Shown piece by piece: positions 55,901-64,000 of a stretch of 64,000 nucleotides of DNA. Below the pieces are notes generated by a model. The model searched no databases. It saw only the letters and a list, made by a program, of their open reading frames with translations, and was not told the origin of the DNA. Where the stretch lies: the NCBI RefSeq assembly GCF_037042905.1, contig NC_087253.1:16289501-16353500 (forward strand). Reading direction: 5' to 3'. The translations under genes and the position numbers were made by a program. The stretch comes from Lytechinus pictus (lineage: Eukaryota > Echinodermata > Echinoidea > Temnopleuroida > Toxopneustidae). Position 1 is the stretch's first letter. Every line of letters begins with the position of its first letter.

Positions 55901-56808
55901 TCAAGAGGTTGCTTCAGAAGATGTTCCTGATGTTGTGCCAGAGGTTGTTCCCAGTGTTGCTCCAGAAGTTGTTCCCGATGTTGCACCAGAGGCTGCAGTA
56001 GAATCGACACTTGTTGAGCCAGTAGAACCTGTTTCGGTTGAGCAATCAGTGCTGGCGGATGAGGAGAGGTTAGAAGCCGTTACTGAGGTTGATTCCCAGG
56101 TGTCGTTACCAGAGGTGTCTCAGCCAGTTGAAGAAGTAGCGCAAGTCTCAATGCCACAGGAGCAAGCGGTACCTGCTCCTGAAGCCACAGTCCAAGAATC
56201 TGAAATTGTCCCAAATGCCCCCGAATCCATGCAATCTGAAATACCTAATATTGCTTCACAAAGAGACTCTTATCCAGAGGCCCAAGTTGCTACCCTCGGG
56301 CAGCTTACAGAATCTTTGATTCCAGAAGCTGAGCCTGAAGCTACCTCTATGGACGTTGATGAAATTGCTATGGAAGTTCAGGACAGTGTTGTTGAAAACC
56401 GTGGGGCATTGGAGCAGGTACTTACTGCTCCTGAATCTGAGTTCCAGGCTCCTTGTATTCCTGATTCTGTTGAGCCATCAGAGCCACAGGTCATTCAACC
56501 AGTCATTCCTGAAATACAATCCTATAGTGAACCTGCTACACAAGAACAATCGTCAGAGGCAGCTGTAGAGGTCCTGCAGCAGTCAACTGATAACATACCT
56601 ACCCCTGCCGGTGAACAGCAACCCGAACCCATGCACATCCCCGAGATCCATGTCTCAGAACCCCATTCTGAAACCGCACAGATACCCTCAGAGTCGCAGG
56701 CAGTACCGAGCCAGCAGCCGGAGGCACCGATGTATGACGCCCCAGATGCAGTTGCAGAACCAACAGAATCTACCACTGAACCTGCAGTACCTGCAGAGTC
56801 CATGTCTG
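49645..56808 (+). CDS. HMGN-like / AT-hook acidic nuclear protein gene (3' end unresolved)
   Basis: Exons 49645-49911, 51518-51716, 53015-53062, 53201-53218 and 55663-56808 join in frame (phases 0, 1, 1, 1) for at least 559 codons. The start has a good context (ACCATG). The N-terminus is basic, with GRRSARLATQPK (residues 16-27) resembling the RRSARLSA nucleosome-binding core of HMGN proteins, an AT-hook RGRP at 54-57, and GRGRKRK at 71-77. Glutamate-rich sequence and a long Val/Pro/Glu-rich tail follow, the same order as in vertebrate HMGN5. A nuclear chromatin role is inferred from these motifs only. The protein lacks a catalytic domain and is probably disordered. The gene could continue past 56808 or end at TGA 56820-56822. 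Confidence 0.6.
50542..51143. mobile_element. TTAA-flanked palindromic DNA element, copy 2
   Basis: Begins TTAAAGGACAAGTCCACC and ends GGTGGACTTGACCTTTAA, with long inverted arms matching the copy at 40464. It lies in the intron between HMGN-like exons 1 and 2. Confidence 0.8.
51518..51716 (+). CDS. HMGN-like gene, coding exon 2 (glutamate-rich)
   Basis: The acceptor GTAAAAG|GTATCC continues the frame of exon 1 (phase 0) and gives VSKDDEADGDDAEM, then about 60 residues of Glu/Lys/Ala-rich sequence likely to form a charged helix. The donor GGAAAG|GTATGA leaves phase 1. The acceptor's pyrimidine tract is poor, but coding quality stops exactly at both borders. Confidence 0.7.
51926..51959 (+). 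CDS. Possible alternative terminal exon
   Basis: After a strong acceptor TTGTTTTTCCAG, phase-1 continuation reads GEVVAATLLKI followed by TAG. An AATAAA lies at about 52084. Use of this exon would give a short (~166-residue) isoform: basic domain plus acidic segment, close in plan to small HMGN proteins. No transcript evidence. Confidence 0.4.
52518..52740 (-). mobile_element. tRNA-derived SINE
   Basis: On the minus strand the head reads GGGCGCGTCGTGGTCTGGTG, GTTCTGACTCTCGCC and the B-box GGTTCGAATCC. The body ends AAAGCCGGGTAATAATAATA. It shares its end with the 107-bp insert at 8219 and its head with the SINE at 28.4-28.75 kb. Confidence 0.8.
53015..53062 (+). CDS. HMGN-like gene, candidate 48-nt microexon
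   Basis: TTTTCCAG|ACAAGG to TTTTG|GTAAAA, class 1-1, reading DKDNQLWTYKLHQLHFG. Frame and splice sites fit the neighbours, but the residues are less acidic than the flanking exons, so the call is tentative. Confidence 0.4.
53201..53218 (+). CDS. HMGN-like gene, candidate 18-nt microexon
   Basis: TCTCTTCCAG|AGGATG to ACTAG|GTATTT, class 1-1, reading EDEHIL. Good polypyrimidine tract and donor. At 18 nt it can be included or skipped without frame change. Confidence 0.4.
   Translation, partial: RMNIY
53400..53640. repeat. T/G-run and CT-rich low-complexity tract
   Basis: A T-run followed by a G-run at 53408-53436 leads into CTTT/CCCT-rich sequence. Long hydrophobic frames here are composition artefacts. 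Confidence 0.7.
54922..55118. mobile_element. Hairpin MITE copy 2 inside a longer perfect palindrome
   Basis: The MITE ends (GCAGTCACATTTCCCC) are extended outwards by a further ~25 bases that are also inverted: ATTAATGCTTCAATTACTAA on the left, TTAGTAATTGAAGCATTAAT on the right. The perfect arms are about 42 bp. Confidence 0.75.
55663..56808 (+). CDS. HMGN-like gene, large Val/Pro/Glu-rich exon
   Basis: Acceptor CCATCCTAG|AAGCAG, then 382 codons in phase with exon 2. The product is low-complexity: repeated PEVV, PDVA, PVE and EPV units (clearest over DVPDVVPEVVPSVAPEVV, roughly one unit per 5 residues), almost no Lys/Arg, and very acidic. Donor ATGTCTG|GTGAGG leaves phase 1; without splicing the frame ends 14 nt later at TGA (56820-56822). 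Candidate continuation exons are weak: TTTTTCTTAG|AGAATTGG near 56921 gives nine residues to a stop, and another candidate starts at 63951. Confidence 0.7.
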
Positions 56809-58371
56809 GTGAGGTTGATTGATTGTGTCTGGCTTGCTTTTTTTTTCCAATTCATGTATCAATTATGTTGTACAAGTATTCAAATTCGCCCTTGGCTCTT
56901 TCCTTACTTTTCTTTTTCTTAGAGAATTGGTCAACTTGGTACTGGTCGTGACCTTAACCCAGTTTCCCAGTTTCTTGTGTCTCTGTCCACTTAAACTAAT
57001 CTTCTTTCAGGATACAATTACACTTGTGCTTTTAGATGGGACTCGACCAACATTTTTTTTCTTCCTGGCATGATTCCCTTTTTCATTGAATGTCATACTC
57101 TCTATTTGTATCCTTTATTGCCAAATTTCTTTTTTTATCTTTTTGTAAGGATAGAAATTCGAAATTTTCCCATATTTTAAAGTTCTTGGCACAGCCATTG
57201 TTTCTAAATTTTGAAGTCAATCAGATTTGGAAATGAAAAATATTGTTTTCAGATTGGAGTGCAAAGTACCCAGGACTGCTGGCTTTTGTAGTATACCGGT
57301 AATATGTATATGTATACACAAACACACTTCAATGAAAAAGAGACAAATATTGATGGGAAAAAATAACCCTGAAGAATTTTAATGTTTTATAACAAAGTAT
57401 GAAAAAACCTCCCTTCCCAAAGTTTCCTCTCTTTTTATACTTGCTTCAAAATTTGTGTTTTTCCTAAGAAGTTTAAAATCTCAAAATCTACTTTCTTCGA
57501 TAATTGGTCATTTCTGCACAAGTTGTCTGTATCCCTATCTTTTTTTCTAACTCTTCATCCAGTTTTAGTTGGTAGTGGATAGTGCATGTTAGATCTTGAC
57601 TAACCTTAGTGCAGTTTGTTTTTTACATCGCATTAACCATTAAAGAGAAATTCCAGTAATTGCAGTAAACACTGATTTCATCAGAAAGTCTGTAAAACCA
57701 GGCTTAATTGTCAGTATATCATCGAGGATCTAGATCTGGTACAGTTACATGAACTGAACTTTGTGAAATCTTAAAATCTACGCTGAAAAATGTTCACACT
57801 GAAGATCGCCAACACAGATAGGCACACGTGGGACAGTGTATTATTATTGCTGGAATAAAGACCCGACGGAAGTGACCGAATCCGCGCTTATTTTGCTTAT
57901 TTCTCAGCAATAACACAATTTCTTCCAGAATCCTTTGGCACATATTTTTTATTCATACAAACAGACACTTGGGTGGTCATTATATTAGATTCTGTAAAAA
58001 GTCATTTTGAGATCGTTACCAAAACTGGAATTTATCTTTAACAGATAGCAGGTTCAATCATATTATCTGCCAGTGATTGTTACCATGTACAAGCTCAGCA
58101 AAGTCATATTTTTTTGGTTGAAGGGCAAGTCCACTCCAACCAAACGTTTATTTGATTAAAAAGAGACAAATCAAACAAGTTTACACTGTAACTTTCATCA
58201 AAATCAGATATCAAGTAACTTACAATATTTTGATGAGATGATCGGAAGAAATAGAACAGGTATGTTTAATAAACTCTTATCATCTTCATGATGAATCTTC
58301 AATTTAGCATTATTCCATTGAAATTTCCTTTATTTCTGGACTTTACTAATCTTACCTGGGTTTTAATCCCT

Positions 58372-58725
58372 GGTGGGCGTTTCAGAAAGCTGTTTGTAAG
58401 TTGTGAGTGACTTATGAACGATGAGTGATCATTTCATGTGGTAAATGATACACACACTACACCAGAGTTTCATTAGTGTCAATGTGGTAAGAAAAGATCA
58501 GCAGTTCATGAAGTCACTCGTAACTTCCGAACAGCCTTATGAAACTCCCACCAGGTGGGTGTTTCATAAAGCTGTTCATAAGTTAAGAACGACTGGTGAT
58601 CCTTTCTTACGCGCTAAATAATCATCAACATATAATGGTGAACATCATTTACCACAAGAAAGGATCACCAGTCGTTCTTAAAGTCGCTCTTATCTTTATA
58701 CGAACAGCTTTGTGAAACCCCCACC
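58372..58725. mobile_element. Two adjacent hairpin MITEs with GGTGGGTGTTTCAT ends
   Basis: The first (58372-58552) runs GGTGGGCGTTTCAGAAAGCT to GCCTTATGAAACTCCCACC. The second (58554-58725) runs GGTGGGTGTTTCATAAAGCT to GCTTTGTGAAACCCCCACC, with inner arms CGACTGGTGATCCTTTCTT mirrored. They sit one base apart in the same repeat family. Confidence 0.75.
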
Positions 58726-60567
58726 TTGTGTGATGGTATTTGTAAATTGAACCTGCTTTCTTCTCAGTAACTTGATAGCGAAACTTCTTGGCCTGAATCA
58801 AAGCATAGAGAAAACTAAAACAGTGACATGGGAAAGGTTAGGTTTTGTCTCTTAGAAGTGCTGAGTCGAACCGACCGGTCCAACGGTGCCCTGCACCATT
58901 CCAGTTTCTTGAAACCCTTGGGGACCGAATAAATTCAGAAATACATAAGAATATTCACAGAGTCAAAGAATTCGTAATTAATTGATTCCTAGAATTTTCA
59001 ATGATCTTATCAACCAAGTGGGACCTAGAATTTCTGACATATTTCTGTATTAAATCAAATTCCTAAAATCACCAGCAGACACCTTTAAAAAAAGATTACT
59101 TGGGTCTAATTTGTAGGAATTCAAACAGTCATCTGCAATTCAATGTGCAGTACATCATTCAGGGATTAATTTTCCTGGTATTGCATCACAATTTGCTCCA
59201 TATTTTTGAAAGACTTCTATGCGTAAAGTCTTTTGTATAGCATATTTTTACATGGGACTGTACTTGGTTAAGAGCTTTTCTCTTATAACCAAAAATGCTA
59301 TTCAAATTTGTAAAGCAAAATTAGTCCCTGTCATTTGTGCTTATTTTTCTTGATTCTCACTTTATTCATGCCATTGGATTTTGCTATTAAAAAAATGGTA
59401 GATTGATCTTTCACTTGAAAACAATTATTGTTTTATTTTAACCTTTGACCGACATTTTTATGCTTTACATCTTTATCACCTCATATTTTTTTCAATTTGC
59501 CTGTGATATTTTCATCCCTTTTCACCTTTGCATGTTAGTTTTAGTTTCCTATTTTAACCTTAACATTGTAAAACTGATATTTTTTCGTTGCTTTTTCCAA
59601 CTTGATGTGCTCATGTTTAAACTATGGTTGCTAATGCAGAATGCATTCAACTCTAGCCATGTTTTCTTTTCCTCTTTTTAATTTTCGATGTTATCTGAAA
59701 CATTGTTCCCAAGTACATTTGTACCAATAATAATTAGCAGTTCTTTTATATTAGCACACATCACATTATGATGTGACATCTATCTCTTTGCATTTCCCCA
59801 AGGACTTGGATATTCTTACCTTTGATTTAGCCTGGCAGCCATTAGTTACAGTGCACAAACGTTGCAAGGAATCTATTCCTACCGCTCCTCGATTGAGATG
59901 TTCCTGTTGTATTTTTACAATCAAACACTGCTCTCATGGCCCCTACCGCAGCTGGCAATACCCTGAGGCTCTTTGAGCATTCAGAAAGTCCTCAATGAGG
60001 AGAACGGATTCAAGAACATAGAAAATGTATTGGCAAACGCCCTTCATGACAGAGCAACCAAGAAGTCTTTGTCGAAAATTGTTGAATCAAATCAGCAGTT
60101 TCGTCCTAGACTCTGAGCAAATGATTTTTGTCAGCTTCGAAACTTTGGAACAGAACTGCTGTTCCGTTCACCAATTTTCGACAGGCTTCCCAGCTGTTCT
60201 TTGTCATTCAGCAGGCATTTTCAATACATTTACTCTGTTCTTGTATCTGTCCTGCTGGAAGAACTTCCCTATTCATCTTTGATACCTTTCTCTTTATGGA
60301 TTTTCCTTTTTGCTTGTGTACTGGGATAGGTGGTCTGACCAAAGCCAGGGTAATGTTATCAATTAGTGTCCTGGAGCACTGAACAGTCAAAATGCCTGAT
60401 ATTTCTGTAACCTGAAGGTCTTGATCATGCAGACGCCAGCGAGAGAGCAGTGACGCCGCAGTCACACCGGCAGAACCAATTCCAGACCGATCATATTTAT
60501 TATGTTATTTTCAATAACATCACACTGATCAGTTGGGAGGCAGTTCTTTGGTGTGTCTGTTCCATCT

Positions 60568-61227
60568 AAAGGCCACAGCATACCTTACGACTGGTCCACG
60601 ACCCGCTTTTCTACCAAATCGCATTCTGCTCATTTCCTGAAAATGTAAATGAAAAGGTTTATTTTATTTGAGGTTCAAATTAACTGAAATAATGGTAATA
60701 TGATAATTTTGGATTATTGCAAGCCTTTATTTTGTAGTATAGGCCAAATTAGTTTAAAATCGTAGCCAAACTAATTTGGTTTTTACCTTGGGAGCTTTCG
60801 CCTTCTCGTTCCTACAGGCTGCTTCAGACGAGCGCTGACTCACCGGAGATTGGGTAGTATTCGCAGCGCGGAAGTCTTTGACCAGTCCGTGACCAAGTAC
60901 ATTCCATGAACAGAGACGCTAGACAATATCAATTTTCTACTATGTACATCCCATTCTCACGGACTTCCGCGATGCCGATACTACCCATCTACTGCGAGCC
61001 AGCACTATTCTGAAGATGCTTACAGAAACGAGTAGGCGAAACCTCACAAGGTAAAAAGAAATTGATTGTGAAAAGATGAAAACAAATTTTGAATTGATTT
61101 CTACCACTCAGATGAATCTCTTATTACTGATTACACAGTAAGATATTCCATGTCTCAATATCAAATTCTGCTACGTTTTATTCCAAAAGCGGGTCGCATA
61201 TCAATCGTAAGGTGTTCGGTGGCCTTT
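60568..61227. mobile_element. Nested inverted-repeat elements
   Basis: The outer ends AAAGGCCACAGCATACCTTA and AAGGTGTTCGGTGGCCTTT are inverted over about 45 bp and include ACCCGCTTTT / AAAAGCGGGT. Inside them a second inverted pair spans 60782-61056: TTTTACCTTGGGAGCTTTCG mirrored by CGAAACCTCACAAGGTAAAA, and GGGTAGTATTCGCAG mirrored near 60980. One MITE has inserted within another, or the two form a composite. Confidence 0.7.
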
Positions 61228-61567
61228 CATGAAGTTTAAGAGGCACCCATCTGTACCGGCTGCACTTTGTTAGTGCCAACAGAACACTAACAGTAGGCCC
61301 AATCACATCTTTCAGATTGTGATGTCGAATGTTGTTTCAAGGTGAAAGAAACGCCTAACTGTGACGTCAGGCATTGCTGCAACATTACCAGTTGTAACAG
61401 GGCCTCTGTTAAAGCATTGCTAGTGCTAATAACATTTCTGTGCGGCCGGTAAGGGAAGAATCCTTCCAGCTTGACAAAGGGGAATGGAGAATTGCAATAG
61501 ACTTTCAGGTAATTGCCTTGAAGGTAGAACTTTGCCTGGCTGGGGTGATGATACCTTTTAGCTTTTC

Positions 61568-61692
61568 ATGAAACAAATGGTCACTGATATTCACTGACTG
61601 CTGTTATAAGCTGCTGAAATCCTTGCATCTGATTGGCTCTGAGCTTATGTTGAAAGTTCATATCACTAACCATTTGTTTCATGAAACACCCC
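61568..61692. mobile_element. Hairpin MITE with TTTCATGAAACAAATGGT ends
   Basis: TTTCATGAAACAAATGGTCA on the left and ACCATTTGTTTCATGAAAC on the right are inverted around ~85 bp. The family resembles the GGTGGGTGTTTCAT elements. Confidence 0.65.
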
Positions 61693-61787
61693 CATATCTG
61701 ATGTAAATGCCAGCTCTCTATATTTTTTCATACCCCAGGACCAGTGTAAATACCTTCTTGTATACCAATTTCTCAAATTCCTCATTA

Positions 61788-62283
61788 AAAGGTGAAGTTT
61801 ACCTCGTCAAAAATTGGCTGTAAAAAAACGATAAAAAATATTGGTGAATTGTTTTTAGGAAATTCCATCAAATATTAAAAAAGTTATTTAAATTTTAAAG
61901 TTTTTCACTTGTGACGTCATAAACGAGCAGTTGCCCAAGTGTTTCATAATGTAAAATGCATACATTTCAATTGTTAATGGTTCATGATAAAAAAAAATTA
62001 TTCTTTCAGATCAGGTGTGAAGTAATTTGACTGTTGATATAGTGAAGGTACAATAAAACCAATATTCATTTTTCTGAGAATATGACATTTCAATATGATT
62101 TTTTTTTTAAATACATGTATACATACATACATTTGGGTCCATGATGCAAGGGATGACATTACAGATGAAAAAAAGAATGAAATTCTGATAACTTGAATTT
62201 TTGATGGATTTTCCTCAAACCTTCACCAATATATTTTTCTGCTATTTTTACAATAGTTGTTTGTTAGTTTGAACTTCCCCTTG
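61788..62283. mobile_element. ~500-bp inverted-end element
   Basis: AAAGGTGAAGTTTACCTCGT on the left and TTTGAACTTCCCCTT on the right form short imperfect inverted ends. Inner matches include ATTGGTGAATTGTTTTT with its complement near 62240, and GTGACGTCATAAA. Non-coding. Confidence 0.45.
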
Positions 62284-64000
62284 AACTCAATGGGCTATTT
62301 TACTCTTTCTGACCACCATTTTGATTGACTAAGGCGTTGGTAGCTTGTTTCTTGGAGAGATTTTTTTTTTTTTTTTTAATCAGACCATAATTTTTCTTTG
62401 CTTACAATATACTTGAGTCAATTTTACCTATATTTCAGACTCCTTCTATTCGATTGAATAATCGATCTTGATTCCTACCGATCCTTGTTCTACATTATCA
62501 GACTAAAACAAGCTGGCGCTACCGTATTACATTTGAAATATTATTTCAGACCTCTTAATCGATAGCCTACTGGTAATGGAGACATAGTGTTCTATTCTAT
62601 TAGACCTAAACAACTTACATGAAGGACTAATATACCGAACTCTTTTTCGAACTCCTGTATTGACTATTAGATGAGGGCATTTCTAATTTCATATTGATTA
62701 CTAATTAATTCCATCACTAGATTTCAACCATCAAGTACTCCCTTTGATTGACTGATCTATTTTTCCGGACTATTTTTGACCATTGTTGGGCATTGTTCCT
62801 TCAATATTTCTATATTTGAGTTCTGTCCTATGCCATCACACCTCAACAAGTAGATGTAGTTTTACCTTCTTTCTTTCGTTTAGATTTACTCGCCCTGTGT
62901 TCCAGACTCTTATTGAATTAACTTACATAATGAGCATCTCTCGAGATTAACTTCACCCTACCTTTTAATATAGCTGTATCCGACCTGTCTTTGAGGTTTC
63001 GGCTAATATTAGTTTCAGCTTTGATATCCGATTCAGACCTGAAAACTTCTCATTATAGACTTACATGAACTTTTTAAAAAATACACTATTTTTCAGATTA
63101 CTTGCTGGAAAGATAAGATTTAGCCCTATTCTTTTTGAGTGTTGAGCTTGAATCTTGAATCAAATGATATTATGGGATGGATATTGTACTTATGATGCCA
63201 GGAGGTGTGATGTGTGATATCCATTTATATATGCATAGTTTTGTTTATAAATGTTTCTTTATCCCACAGTTGCTCTTGTAACACTTGTCCGCTATGGCTG
63301 TATGTCCAGACAAATGTAACATGGTTGTGTGATTTCTACCTGGCAATTGGCAAAGTTATTCATTTTTTTTTTCAATTTTTAATTATTTTAAATATTTTTT
63401 TTTCTCTAGTAATTGATTCTTTTCTTCCCATGTGTGTACAGGTGTAGTGAAAGCTGTTATCATCAGGTACCTGCAAACATGTGGTCTGTGTAAAATGTGA
63501 ATTTCATTTTCGATTGCAAAATCAATTGCATTCCTGCTGTTTGTTGGATATATGCTGCTGATGAAATAAACAGTCTTTGTCATCTTTTATACAACAGATC
63601 CTCATGGAATATCCCATCCAATTTTCACATTGCTTTCGGTGCTGTCATGTTCACACTTAATGTATTTGGTAAACATGTTATTGTTCCATTAATCCCTCCT
63701 TTCAAATCTTTATCTCTAATATTCATCCTATATTTATTTGATTTCGATAGGCGATCATTCAATTTTGTATCTTTAGATGTGCATGTATTCCTCAATGAAA
63801 TGATTGAATATTTTCTTTCTCTATTTGATTTAAACAGAAAGTTGATCATCACTATTAAAGACTGCAGCACATTTTATTTCACCATCCCTTTACAAAATAT
63901 GTGAAATTCAATATCATCATGAATTTGTTTCCTTTTCTCCACTTTTATTAATAGATTTTGAAAGACAGAAAGAAATATTCAGTTGTTCATTTTCATTACA

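Larger units (their letters stand above)
56823..64000. other. No convincing gene; repeats and weak exon candidates
   Basis: Apart from the MITEs listed separately I see no supported exon. A truncated TTAA-element copy lies at 58119-58240 (GGGCAAGTCCACTCCAACC). At 60010-60280, AAGAACATAGAAAATGTATTGG and AGCAGTTTCGTCCTAGACTC also occur, diverged, at 32460-32960, marking a dispersed repeat. A phase-1-compatible acceptor TTATTAATAG|ATTTTG at 63951 opens DFERQKEIFS to the window edge. The HMGN-like gene may continue through here. Confidence 0.4.

Noticed and set aside
57009-57060. Possible exon after TTCTTTCAG reading GYNYTCAF
   Set aside because: A stop follows after eight residues, with no poly(A) signal nearby; it is no better than chance.
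63497-63904. 135-codon plus-strand ORF
   Set aside because: AT-rich composition, no recognisable domain and no splice or conservation support. Long frames of this size arise by chance here.

Overview
The window is animal genomic DNA: intron-rich genes with GT-AG splice sites, about 36% G+C by eye, many microsatellites, hairpin-type MITEs, tRNA-derived SINEs and non-LTR retrotransposons. A tandem array of scavenger receptor cysteine-rich (SRCR) exons, an Amt-type ammonium transporter (a family absent from vertebrates) and TTAA-flanked palindromic repeats of a kind I associate with echinoid genomes together suggest a sea urchin or another echinoderm. The species assignment is inference.

Region 1 (about 2.85-20.52 kb, + strand) is the 3' part of an SRCR receptor gene. 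Eleven near-identical class 1-1 exons each encode one six-cysteine (group A-like) SRCR domain. A twelfth, diverged SRCR exon ends in a stop codon. No signal-peptide exon is visible, so the gene probably begins left of the window. A ~3.6 kb, three-exon block is tandemly duplicated. Its intron tails show where unequal crossing-over took place, and a 5'-truncated non-LTR retrotransposon and a 107-bp SINE tail sit in only one copy. A relic splice acceptor marks an SRCR exon lost from both copies.

Region 2 (20.5-29.67 kb) has no convincing gene. It holds microsatellites, a cluster of direct 14-bp motifs flanking decayed sequence, a hairpin-shaped tandem array, a ~125-bp satellite and SINEs.

Region 3 (29.67-38.46 kb, - strand) is a complete 11-coding-exon ammonium transporter gene. 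All splice phases agree and give a 472-residue protein carrying the DFAGS..VVH and VH twin-histidine motifs. Its introns carry several repeats; two copies of one family end within 20 nt of splice donors.

Region 4 (38.5-48 kb) is a nest of repeats: a CTT microsatellite, a TTAA-flanked palindrome, a TTCGTAATTCCGAAGG hairpin array, and two ~1.7 kb elements with inverted ends.

Region 5 (about 49.6-56.8 kb and beyond, + strand) is an incompletely resolved gene. It encodes a basic N-terminus with an HMGN-like RRSARL motif and an AT-hook, then glutamate-rich exons, two in-phase microexons, and a 382-codon Val/Pro/Glu-rich exon. Its 3' end is not established. The remaining sequence to 64 kb shows only repeats and weak exon candidates.
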